NCBI GenBank assembly: GCA_030407005.1 | Contig: JAUDYN010000001.1 | Location: 496,001-560,000, forward strand | DNA: 64,000 bases | Direction of reading: 5' to 3' | From: Desarmillaria ectypa | Taxonomy: Eukaryota; Basidiomycota; Agaricomycetes; Agaricales; Physalacriaceae | Shown here: piece after piece, positions 23,158 to 33,326 of the stretch | Numbering within the stretch: the first letter of the stretch is position 1 | How the letters are laid out: each line of letters starts with the position of its first letter | The notes under the pieces: model-generated | Seen by the model: only the letters and a program-made list of their open reading frames with translations | Databases searched by the model: none | What the model was told of the DNA's origin: nothing | Made by a program: the position numbers and the translations under genes

Positions 23158-23532
23158 GCCTGATGTCTCTCAATTATACCATCAGATGTGATATCATAGC
23201 ATGGTTGTACGGACTCATGGGACTTTGTATTTACATTGTTGTATATTAGCTACGAAATATCTCTCGTTCTTTCGCGAGCTCAGAACAGTCTCGGTTTTTG
23301 AGAACAAGAATTGGAATCCGGGCAAGTACACCGCCGGCACTCAGCTCCTCTCGTCGTCAAAGTTTGTGTGTCGGCTACCTTTCAGTTCTGACAGACACTC
23401 GACCCAGCAAAGAAGTTTGTTCTCTCGTAGCAATGGCTCAATACTGGGGGATGGACTATAGGCAAGGGGGTATTGCGGCAGTGGTTGTCGAGTACCGCAC
23501 ACCGATACTTGAGCTAGTCGATGAACTAAAGT
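23158..23532 (+). repeat. 3' flank shared with copy 3 (duplicated segment)
   Basis: From the stop codon to about 23530 the sequence matches 29065-29439 almost base for base (GTACCGC against GTGCCGC near the end). It diverges abruptly after GATGAACTA. Copy 2 shares only the first 85 bp or so. Confidence 0.75.
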
Positions 23533-23605
23533 CTTCGTTTTTCTAGAAAGACACGTATAGAGATAGAGATAAAACGCCAGTGAAGGAGTCTTCGCCTCAA
23601 TATAA

Positions 23606-23690
23606 ATCTAGATGCGGGGATTCGAACCATCACAGAGAACCTAATTGTCAGAGTCCGTTATGTGCTCCTGCACAGAAAGGTGCTTAACTA
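23606..23690 (-). tRNA. tRNA-Gln-like remnant (CTG)
   Basis: The minus strand has a B box GGTTCGAATCC, an anticodon-loop-like CTCTGAC preceded by GGA, and an A-box-like AGCACATAACGG. Stems pair poorly, so it is at best a decayed gene. Confidence 0.25.
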
Positions 23691-23839
23691 GGTATGACAC
23701 ATTATAATACAATGACGTGTCTACACCACGGTCTCTTCTAGTCCAAGCGTCAAAGGCCCACAAAAGTGGATGAACTAAATCTGAATCTTTGCTGAGAAGA
23801 GCATCGAGTAAAAAATACCTCTTCATCCGAAAGGAGTAT

Positions 23840-23901
23840 CCAGACCTAGGGAATCGAACCCCACCGCAAAGCAGCAGCGTTATCTGCTAGGCCATGTCTG
23901 A
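23840..23901 (-). tRNA. tRNA-like remnant (62 nt) with good acceptor and T arms
   Basis: Acceptor TCAGACA pairs with GGTCTGG at six of seven positions counting one wobble. The A box is TGGCCTAGCAG, the B box GGTTCGATTCC, and the T stem TGGGG/CCCTA. It again has 31 nt between acceptor and T stem, so it lacks a normal anticodon arm. Confidence 0.35.
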
Positions 23902-24562
23902 GCCTTCCTTCTGAGCGCAAAGACACAACAGAAGAAACACAATGTCAATTCTTTGCTTAACTGGTGTGGAGAGGAGTTAGTGTAAGTAAGGAAGACGTGC
24001 GACAGGAAGTTCGGACTACCTTGGTATTGAACGTAGGGCGTTTCACCTGACCTGGGTGTTCGTGATGTGTTCGGGTCAATGTGTTGATGAGACCCCATGT
24101 ACTGTACATGCCTGTGTTTGGTTGGATGGCATTGCCACGTTTTTTTTTTTACCTACCAGTATATTCAGATACTTGGCTTATAATGACAGTGCAACGCGAC
24201 GCTTTCTTGTTTTCGAATGACTTCTTTGCCTTGTAGGCCTCGCCCACCAGTGAGTACGATTCGGTGAATTTGTGACGGTGCAAGCCCAATGCGACTATGT
24301 TTCCCATAGGGTAATATAAGAATACTTGTAAGGGCCCGGGACATTGGGTACTGGTAACCGTAGTAATGTCCGAGTCAGGCGAAGCGCGATGAACTGAAAT
24401 TAGTATTTTAGTGATATTTCTCCATTATGCTCTCTTTCGGCAAAAGTCTTGTAGACACTCTCTTCATAGCGTGGTGCACTGAAGAAGTTTAAATTGCTTG
24501 TAGCTAATGGTACAACTCATGAAATAGAAGGTGGAATCCCTCGTCCACACTTGTTAAATTGG
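23902..24562. other. Intergenic, no gene recognised
   Basis: No supported gene. A run of about 12 T occurs near 24140. Confidence 0.4.
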
Positions 24563-24622
24563 ATATGGTGTAACGGCCAATATTGCTGGAACGATAAATG
24601 CCGTCGATTCTCCGTATCTGAA
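24563..24622 (+). tRNA. Decayed tRNA-Glu copy
   Basis: The first 19 nt (TTGGATATGGTGTAACGGC) match the gene at 15704 with two changes. The T arm and 3' acceptor (CCGTATCTGAA) are recognisable, while the anticodon arm is scrambled and shortened. Followed by a T run at 24639. Confidence 0.45.
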
Positions 24623-25039
24623 TTATGGGTATAATTTGATGTTTTTTTTTACACAGCGTTAAATTCTAAATTCTCCTCCTTGTCCTGCTTAATGGGAGTT
24701 GAAGCTGTTCGAAGCAGATATGGAGTCCGTCTCAATGTTGTATACTAGATGCCACCCACTTACACTCCTCCAATTGTTTTACCCTCCACGGTTTGTAGCA
24801 CTACCAAATGGGATTTAAGTCCTGAGGTCTTCTGGATGAATTCAAGTTCTCGTATCGGTACGAAATCAATGATTTATTGGAATCTGGATTAGAAACCATC
24901 CAGTCTACACAGCGAGAGTTCCTTTAGAAGGCGGTACGAAATCGTACGCGGCAGTCGGCATGCCATCCTCTCGTCCCGGTCCTAAAACCATGAACTTCGG
25001 CAGCGAAAGGACATGCTATGAGCGCTAGACTTGTACTTG
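24623..25039. other. Intergenic, no gene recognised
   Basis: No supported coding frame. Confidence 0.4.
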
Positions 25040-25860
25040 AACGCGGATTGATGGACCGGACACTGGAGCCTATGGACGCAAAGATGTTCCTCAACCGGTG
25101 ACGTGAATCCTGCGTGTATTGGACTAGCAAAGCTTGGTTATGTAGATACTCAAGGGATCCAGCATTATTTCGATGCGATACTGGCAAGATGACTACGACG
25201 CAATGTGGGCGATAGACGAAGCTGAAATTATTCCCACGACATTGGTCCATCGTCCGATACCACCGAGACCTAACCACCAGCCTCTTGAAGACAAGGTAAG
25301 ACGGCGACTACAAGGAACCGTCAGACCTTTGAGCGTCTACTTTACGAGGGAAAGGGTAGGAGAGTACAAGCAGAATGGCTGGCTTATGTAAAGACGGCTA
25401 CTCATACGGCCCTACTTTACCAGCGCCTCTTTCCAGCTCCACCCTTAAGACTTTCGATACAAGGATGATGCACCTCGTTTTATCAACCTGACGTATCGTT
25501 TACAGACCCTTTCGCTCTTCTCAACATATCCATGTCACACCAAGTCGACGCGTACTGTCGCCTCCAAAGCACGTGCCTCGCTTCCATGGCCATTTCGACG
25601 TGCACAAATTGGCCATCATCAACAAGGTGCCAGATTTGAATCTGGACGCATTCGCATGCGGAGTGTATGGCTCGGACTGTTCGCCGGGGGACGTCCTTTT
25701 GTGGAGCCCTCGACGCTGCATAGAGGGCTACTCGGCGCGGTTAAAGATGGACTTGGACCATGTTTGTGGAAGTCGGGCCGACGAATCCGAAGAAGGGACT
25801 TGAAAATCGGCAGGCACGGCACGGGGCTATGCACCAGGCGGCGAGTGGCCAATCAATATA
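25040..25860 (+). pseudogene. Decayed kinase-like gene, copy 4
   Basis: The blocks occur in the expected order on the plus strand: CTGGAGCCTATGGACGC, VNPACIGLAKLGYVDTQG with IQHYFDAILAR, SHDIGPS, DPFALLNIS with MSHQVDAYCRLQ, HFDVHKL, FACGVYGSDCSPGDVLLW (degenerate catalytic loop; the expected D-C-x-P-R-N is partly lost), and MDLDHVCG. Several stops and frame changes break it. Confidence 0.5.
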
Positions 25861-26475
25861 GTCTTCTAGTTTGCATTGAAGGTATGCCTCCTTTTACAAT
25901 AATAAAGCCATCCTTGTCAACAGAGGACATCGTGAGCGAAACTCCAGGGAACTTTCCTCCTGCGTTGTAGGGCAAGTCCCGCAAGCAGCAGTGTGTAAAT
26001 GACCGGGCTACGGGATTCTCGTCAGAGTGCCGGATGTGTATAAGAAACACAGATTTTATATGCTACTAGCTTGTTCCCCCCAAGTCCACAACGCTGAGAT
26101 CAAAGAATCAAGCCCTTCAATCCTTCACTCTCCTATGTGCTAGGACTAGTGTCCGATGAGAACCAATGAATGTCTTGAAATTGAGAACTAGGTCGTTCTC
26201 CGACATAAATGATAAATAAACCAAGCTTCGGGAGAATACATGATCTTACCGACGGCGAATGGCTACTGAAACGGAAAATGTGAGCTTTGCTTTGTGTAAT
26301 GGCAAGCCAGAGGTTGATTTTCTTACCCACGAGAGACATAGTTCTCAAACCAACGTCAGAAGAATGGGAGATACATTACGCATCTAAAATACAACAATGT
26401 AGATACAAAGTCCCATGAGTCCGTACAACCATGCTATGATATCACATCTGATGGTATAATTGAGAGACATCAGGC
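25861..26475. other. Intergenic, no gene recognised
   Basis: Contains the inverted partner of the 14170-14235 repeat (26035-26100). No coding frame is supported. Confidence 0.45.
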
Positions 26476-27184
26476 TTAGTAGGTGTAGTGGGCGTTCCAG
26501 AAAGAAGTGTCGTAGTACTTGTTGCCGTCCTTGCCGTCCTTGCCGTCCTTGTAGTCCTTGTCATCCTTTCCATCCTTGTCATCCTTCTTGGGGCCTGGCC
26601 CGTATTTTCCATCCTTGCCATCCTTATCATCATCACAATCATCCTCCCAAGTCAAGATGTCGATAATCTCCTCAAAGAGTTCACAAATGAACTTCTCCTC
26701 AGTCTCCTCTTTCGAGTAAGCTAGGAAAGAGATATCAAACACACGCAAAACAAAAAAGTAGTTATCAGACGTACCCTGGCATGAGTTGCACTTGTCGTCC
26801 TTCTCACATAGGTCCTTGCAGTCTGAAGTGTAAACATTAGTGAAAACCCACCATGAACGCGGTTGAAGAGATGTGCATACCAATCTCGTAGCTCTCCTTC
26901 TTGACATCCTTGTGGTCATAGGGAGTGTATTTGCCCTTGTTCCATCCCTTGAAGTCATTCTTGTGCTCAAATACAGGCTCCCAGGTGCAATCCTTGCGCC
27001 CGTGGTCCTTGTTGTCGTAGTCCTTGTTGCCGTAATCGTAGTCCTTGCTGCCTCCGTCATTGTGGCCGTCCTTGCCCTTGTAATCGACGCCGCCATATGA
27101 GCCGTCCCTAGCTTGAACGGAAGCGGAGAGGGCTGGGACCGCGAGAGCGGCGAGGGGGACGAGAGTGGCGACTGAGAAACGCAT
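26476..27184 (-). CDS. Small secreted KDG-rich, cysteine-containing protein, copy 2 (198 residues)
   Basis: Inverted copy of the gene at 22449. Exons are 26881-27184, 26775-26822 and 26476-26720; splice sites, introns and all 198 encoded residues are the same as in copy 1. The 5' leader is identical for about 85 bp and then diverges before the TATA box (27258-27264). The 3' flank diverges about 85 bp after the stop. The gene is therefore homogenised over a tract slightly larger than the transcription unit, while its surroundings are unrelated or old. Its divergent orientation relative to copy 3 leaves about 1.2 kb of promoter sequence between them. Confidence 0.8.
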
Positions 27185-27314
27185 TGTAATGAATGAGCTG
27201 AAGTAGATAGACGAGAATGGTAAGTCTGTCTGGAGAATGTTGGCGATTTCGTAGCCTTTTTATATCTCTTTGAATACTAGGACATTCGAGTCTTTGCGAC
27301 ATCTCGCGCAAACG

Positions 27315-28287
27315 TCATATCAAAACAGCGCAGAGCGGGAGTTTGTAGCCGTAGGTGAACCAAAGACCTGCCAAGCCACTGGTAAAAGCCCTGTTTCGCA
27401 CGAGAGATGTTGCTGTCAGGGAACAGAAAGCAGCCAGCCTTAGTCGATGCTCGCCAGGGAAAGACATTTCATCCATGCCAAGGTGAAGCGGAAAATAAAT
27501 GCCGCGCTCATGGTCCGACGAGAAAAGTCGACGAAAACAAGTGATCTTTGCCACGCCTGAGATCCCACAAACAAGCGAAACATGCCAAGTGAATTGTGAG
27601 TCGCCCGATATTACAGTGCTTGTACGGCAGAGTTGGAAAAGCCCTGAACCATTCAGTAAGGTCGCTTAATCAACACTCTGAACGCATTGCAGATCTCGCC
27701 ATAGTGTACTAGAAAATTTTCACCCAAACAGCTGAAGGGGAGAGTTCCGACTGGGACTGATGCGGAAACTTGACACGAGACCTGAACGTTTGAACGTTCA
27801 GAACGTTGAAGTCAACGGTAGGTAAGTGATCGCGTTGCAAGGCCGGCATTTTGCCGATTCTCGGATATACTTAGTAGCCGGCAGTTCCCGGTTTCTGCTT
27901 CACCTCGAGGTCCTTCGCGCGTACTTATCTCATCTTGTCGGACTCTCAGCTAGAAATAACTATCCACTCCAGAAATCTCGTTCTATCAACTGTTCTTGAT
28001 ATAAATGAGCTGTAAGATGTCTTATACCTTCAGAATTTGCCACCCTAGCAAGATTATACAAGGCCTCTCCATCTCCCCCGCTGCGTCTGAAACCGATGTT
28101 CCCGCCTGCACCGTATTTGGTTACCACCACTCGAAGCAAAATCCTTTGCGGTTTGACAGGTCTCAAAGAGATTTACGCTTGGCTACGAACGTCTCTCCGT
28201 GCTGTTTCAAAATGACGCTCCTCGGGTTCACCTACCTAGTCGAGATAGTCACTTCCGGTGCAAGGAACTTCTTGGTATACGAATGGA
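27315..28287. promoter_or_regulatory. Shared promoter interval between secreted-protein copies 2 and 3
   Basis: No gene is recognised here. It carries the diverged upstream sequences of both flanking copies: on the minus strand GCGCTGTTTTGATATGACG near 27330, and on the plus strand GTGCTGTTTCAAAATGACG near 28200. Confidence 0.45.
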
Positions 28288-28355
28288 TATAAAAGGACTG
28301 TAAAATTTCCAACATCAACTCACCATTCTTGTCTGCCTCCTGCCCATTCATTACA

Positions 28356-29064
28356 ATGCGTTTCTCAGTCGCCACTCTCGTCCCCCTCGCCGCTCTCGCG
28401 GTCCCAGCCCTCTCCGCTTCCGTTCAAGCTAGGGACGGCTCATATGGCGGCGTCGATTACAAGGGCAAGGACGGCCACAATGACGGAGGCAGCAAGGACT
28501 ACGATTACGGCAACAAGGACTACGACAACAAGGACCACGGGCGCAAGGATTGCACCTGGGAGCCTGTATTTGAGCACAAGAATGACTTCAAGGGATGGAA
28601 CAAGGGCAAATACACTCCCTATGACCACAAGGATGTCAAGAAGGAGAGCTACGAGATTGGTATGCACATCTCTTCAACCGCGTTCATGGTGGGTTTTCAC
28701 TAATGTTTACACTTCAGACTGCAAGGACCTATGTGAGAAGGACGACAAGTGCAACTCATGCCAGGGTACGTCTGATAACTACTTTTTTGTTTTGCGTGTG
28801 TTTGATATCTCTTTCCTAGCTTACTCGAAAGAGGAGACTGAGGAGAAGTTCATTTGTGAACTCTTTGAGGAGATTATCGACATCTTGACTTGGGAGGATG
28901 ATTGTGATGATGATAAGGATGGCAAGGATGGAAAATACGGGCCAGGCCCCAAGAAGGATGACAAGGATGGAAAGGATGACAAGGACTACAAGGACGGCAA
29001 GGACGGCAAGGACGGCAACAAATACTACGACACTTCTTTCTGGAACGCCCACTACACCTACTAA
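28356..29064 (+). CDS. Small secreted KDG-rich, cysteine-containing protein, copy 3 (198 residues)
   Basis: Exons 28356-28659, 28718-28765 and 28820-29064. Compared with copy 1 the only difference I find in the transcription unit is a silent AAG to AAA change at 29022, and the introns are identical. The sequence before the ATG (CCTCCTGCCCATTCATTACA) already differs from the other copies. A TATA box lies at 28288-28294. An upstream in-frame ATG nine codons earlier would give MSASCPFIT before the signal peptide. I prefer the ATG at 28356 because it matches the other copies and starts the signal sequence. Confidence 0.8.
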
Positions 29065-29439
29065 GCCTGATGTCTCTCAATTATACCATCAGATGTGATA
29101 TCATAGCATGGTTGTACGGACTCATGGGACTTTGTATTTACATTGTTGTATATTAGCTACGAAATATCTCTCGTTCTTTCGCGAGCTCAGAACAGTCTCG
29201 GTTTTTGAGAACAAGAATTGGAATCCGGGCAAGTACACCGCCGGCACTCAGCTCCTCTCGTCGTCAAAGTTTGTGTGTCGGCTACCTTTCAGTTCTGACA
29301 GACACTCGACCCAGCAAAGAAGTTTGTTCTCTCGTAGCAATGGCTCAATACTGGGGGATGGACTATAGGCAAGGGGGTATTGCGGCAGTGGTTGTCGAGT
29401 GCCGCACACCGATACTTGAACTAATCGATGAACTATAAA
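29065..29439 (+). repeat. 3' flank shared with copy 1
   Basis: Partner of 23158-23532. The few differences cluster near the distal end, as expected at the edge of a conversion or duplication tract. Confidence 0.75.
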
Positions 29440-29667
29440 GTGTTGTTCAGTCCTGGGCTCTTGGGGCCATATGATTGGTCGAAACACCTAAAACAGATAT
29501 ATCAGCAATAAATGTAAACGACGTGTCGCTAAAGTATCATCCATATGGCATAAAGATAAATAATACGGAATGAAGCTCGCGCTAGCGTAGTACCTGTAAA
29601 GCAGGTACCTCGGTAATAGTACAACAATATTCCATCATTGAAGGGCTAAATTTACGGGCACCATGAA

Positions 29668-31949
29668 TTACGCCACCTCAAATCCCAGCCAATACCAATC
29701 ATCCCTGCAGTCCGCAAACGTAGAACAGAAAAGCTTCACCCTTTCCACCGTAAGCCGCTGGAACTCCTCCTGGAAGAAACTCAGCGCCACACGAGCCCAC
29801 GATCTCTCAGTCCCCATCCAGCTCCGGAGCACAATCTTCAGGGTACGCCGAACGTCCGCTACATCCGCAGTCTGCTTTCTCTGCTTGTGCGGCTCGGGCG
29901 CCGTCATATGATCGTGCCATCCCTGGAGCTTGTGCAGGAGGAGCACCTCGAGGGGAACAAGCGGCAGCGCTTCCTTCACGACGATTGATCTCGATGATAA
30001 GAATGGCAGCATCATCGTGCCAGCCGTGACGATGTCAACTTTGGTGTGCTCCGTTACGACCCTTTCTCCGAGGACTAAACGCTGCCGATACCATAAGACC
30101 TGGTAAGTCGCCCCTGGTGTCCTAGCCTTTCTGAGGTAAAAGTGGAGAGGGTCCTGGTTGACCAGACAGCACTTGACGACTTCCGCATCTGCTGAGGACA
30201 AGATGAGGATATCGATATCCTGCGGTAGTAGAGCATTAGCTTAACCCCAAAGTCAACAAGAGTGGGGGTAATACATACATTGGGCAGACGTTGATTTCCA
30301 TAGAGGTAACAAGCAGCACTGCCGAAGATGGCACATGAATAGCCCAAGTCTTGGAGGAGACATGTAGCATCAACGGCTGCTTGAAATACCAGTCCACCTT
30401 TTTCGCCCATCACTGGGACTCGTACATACGGTGTCAAACCACGTGCTGTGTGGACATCCACCTCTGATACAGGAGCCGGCAGGGCAGGCGTGAGGGCAGA
30501 ATGAAAGCCAATAGCAGTGAAATACATTCTGAGCTCCGGATGAACAGCCACATAGGCGCAAGCTAGCTGATCAAGTTCTGTGGTGTCTTCGAATGCAGCA
30601 CGAACATCAACACTACGATGACGGATCAGATCCAGACCTGCCACAACATCATTGTACGTCTTTTTCTTCATCGGGAGTCCTTGAGAGTTGGCGTATGTGA
30701 GCATAGTGGAGAATAGGTAGCGTTGGTTGATGATGGAAATTCCATCAAAGTATGTCCCCATGGGTTCATCAGGGTGCAAGCCCATTGACGAAGGAACTTC
30801 TTCCAAGGTAACCTTGCAGACTCTTGATTTTCCATCGCTGCCAAGCATGGAACACTGGAAAGCACCGTTTTTTGCTTCAAGAACGCCTTTCGTGCAGAGA
30901 ATGTGCTGAAGCGAGCCAAGAGAATTGCCATTACGCAAAATAACCAGGAAGTCGATGCGATGATTCTGGATTTGAAATTTAAATGAGAAAGTAATGATTT
31001 GAGATAGGTAGCAACCATACCGTTAGAACAATAGGCGAGCCCATGATATACCAAGGAACATATCCTGGTCCGGCGAGGAAGCAATCATGTCCTAGCTGAC
31101 GAACGCACGATGAGACAGTACGTGTAGCAACAAGAACCGTTTCGTGGTGAGACAGTTGTTTTCTTTCCTTGGCAGATAACGACGAAATGCCCACGGCGTT
31201 GGTCGAGTTGGACCCCACCGCTGACACGACGGGAGGTGGAGCAGGCGAAATTGCAGCTGTTGGAGATAACGCAGGATAAAGTCGGGCCAATAAGTCTGCA
31301 GTCTCAGGTAATGCAGCGGTTATTTTAGCTAAATTATTGAGGAAAAGTGGCCGTTCTGCGGGAGTGACGCTCCATACAGGGTGCGGGAGATTGGAAAGAC
31401 GCAGGTACGCCTCACTGATCGCGATGACTTCAGCCATGGCCTTCTTCAGTCTCTTCTCAGACCTTTTGAAAGAGATCTCCATGTATTGGTGCAGAATTAG
31501 TTGAATGGGAAGAAGGGGAAGGTCCTTGATAATGAAAATGTCTTTCAAATGACCGCAAACGAACCTGACTTGACAATGGTGCTTCTTCATCAGTGACCTG
31601 TCGTTCAACACGTCGTGAGTGTAAGTCATATTAGCCCTGCCATTGTTAACCTGTGTGGTGAGGGAGAATCGGTGATCTGCGCTTGCTAGGTGCTGGGTGG
31701 CATGAGCGAGGGTCGACGAATCACCCATGACGTGAACGTCCAGTTGCCACTGGTGCGGGCTAGATTAGCTTGTACGATGGAGAGAAATAAAGTTAAACTC
31801 ACAGATCCGCCGGTTGTTGAACCACAGAGAAGATGGCACGCCAGATCACCATAGATAGCCCAACGAATGTTCAGGGCTCGGAAGGACTGGAGTATTGCGA
31901 CAGCGGCACTGCGGACGACGCCAGTCCTGTATACTTTGTTGCCGGTCAT
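29668..31949 (-). CDS. Three-unit nucleotidyltransferase-fold protein (about 704 residues)
   Basis: Four exons (31803-31949, 31021-31749, 30279-30965, 29668-30219), all introns in phase 0, total 2,115 bp. Three units of about 230-240 residues follow one another. Each has a helix, a glycine-containing turn and then a strand of DxD type: IYGDLACHLL then LDVHV (Asp about 53), LAGPGYVPWYIMG then HRIDFLVIL (about 297), and FGSAACYLYG then DIDILIL (522-524). Only the third keeps the GS turn and both acidic residues needed for metal-dependent nucleotidyl transfer, so units 1 and 2 are probably inactive. Units 1 and 3 also share an LPL-x-P helix with basic residues downstream. The third unit resembles fungal AbiEii/minimal-nucleotidyltransferase-like proteins. 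Each intron falls between turn and DxD strand. An upstream in-frame ATG at 32012 would add 21 residues; I chose 31949 as nearer to the domain. Substrate unknown. Confidence 0.78.
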
Positions 31950-32224
31950 GGTTGCTGGAAGATGAGTACGATGTTGAGAGGATGGAGGTCGGAAAGCAGG
32001 AAAACGCGCCACATGAGCCTCGTGGCTTTGTTGCTTTCCCTTGGACCGTGTGAATGGAAGTGCGAGCGCCTATCAGTGAATTCGCATACCCAGGTATACC
32101 GATTGTGAAGGAATAAAATGTTGTGACAAATGAGGGACGCCACGGAGTGATAGTGACGCAGTATGCAGCTGGAATATACATGAGCCACAGAAGTAAGATA
32201 ATGGGGTGATACTCACTTGTCATA

Positions 32225-33010
32225 CATTCGAATTTATATATTTCTTGCCTCCAGCGTTGGATGTTTCTGCCAATGCTTGTCAACAACCCTCGCCTGATTT
32301 GCCCGATTTTCAAGTCTCTTCTTCAGATTCACCAGCCCGACCTTTTCCAAATCGACCAACACCCCACAAACGTCGTCCGAGTCTACCTCCAACCGCACCA
32401 GGTGGTCCTTAGGCTCACAAAATTCCATATGGCGTCGGGGTCTCCGCAAAATGACGTTCCTCGGCTGACAGTCCATGCAATACACCCCGTGTCCAGACTC
32501 AAGTTTGACTGGAAGTACGGCATATTGGCTTCTTGAAGGTGATGATAGGCTTCGAGTTCATGCGACACGGATACGTTGAGAAGAGCAAATGGGTCGGTGA
32601 GTGAGCTGTATTCATTATTCGTCGCTCAGGTACACGGGATCGAAGATCTTTGCGACCGAAGATGGCAGAGATGCGCACAGTCCGTACGCGTGCATGCTAC
32701 AAGGGAGACGCTCGTCGAGAGACTTGGAGAAAGAATTCGGTGAGAGATGCAGGCGGTAGTCACCGGCTATCTTCGAATTTAATGAGAGGTGGTGCACCAT
32801 CCTGGTATCGAGGGTCGAGGGTCTTGGTAGTATCGGACGAAGGTGGTATCGTGGGAACAATTCTGCCCTTGTCTCTTACCACCACCGCGTTGTATTCCTC
32901 TTTTCACAGAACCCTAGTATCACGTCGACACAATGCTGCAACCTCTGAACATCTACAAAACCATGATTTGTTAGGCGAATATAGGCTGGATTTGAGGATT
33001 ACCGTTGAGT
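32225..33010 (-). pseudogene. Decayed kinase-like gene, copy 5
   Basis: From the right: an N-terminal remnant (32920-33010), a SHD-containing block, a DPFALLN-like block, MSHELEAYHHLQEAN (to 32568), and then the best preserved catalytic-loop-like segment of the family, GVYCMDCQPRNVILRRP (about 32440-32490). It ends with LEVDSDDVCGVLVDLEK and VGLVNLKKRL. Aspartate-x-x-Pro-Arg-Asn is what a kinase catalytic loop would show. It lies just upstream of the nucleotidyltransferase gene on the same strand, but stops break it. Probably not part of that gene. Confidence 0.55.
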
Positions 33011-33326
33011 GATGTTCTGTGGGTTCGACGGCAAAAATTTCCCCTGACATTGCATCGTGTAAAACCTGAGACTGATATCGAAAGCTCCCCAATATTACCC
33101 ATGACTTAACGATACATTAAGAAGTCTCCATTCAATGGCTTCATGTTTGTCGACTTTTCCCTGCATCACGGATGTATGAATGGCACTATATCCATGTGCG
33201 TCTCGTGGCATTTTCAGCTCTTAGCTTGTAAGGCGATCTTGTCAAAAGGTATATAACACAACACATCTTGTCAACCTCGCCCCTGTTGATCTCTGAATCC
33301 CTGCTTGGTTGTTAACGCAATCATAT

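Noticed and set aside
22533..23173. Long antisense and alternative-frame ORFs over the secreted-protein genes, including a hydrophobic antisense frame rich in VLVVLV
   Set aside because: They mirror the KDG and DYK repeats of the sense strand; the sense exons have a signal peptide, consistent splice sites and a TATA box.
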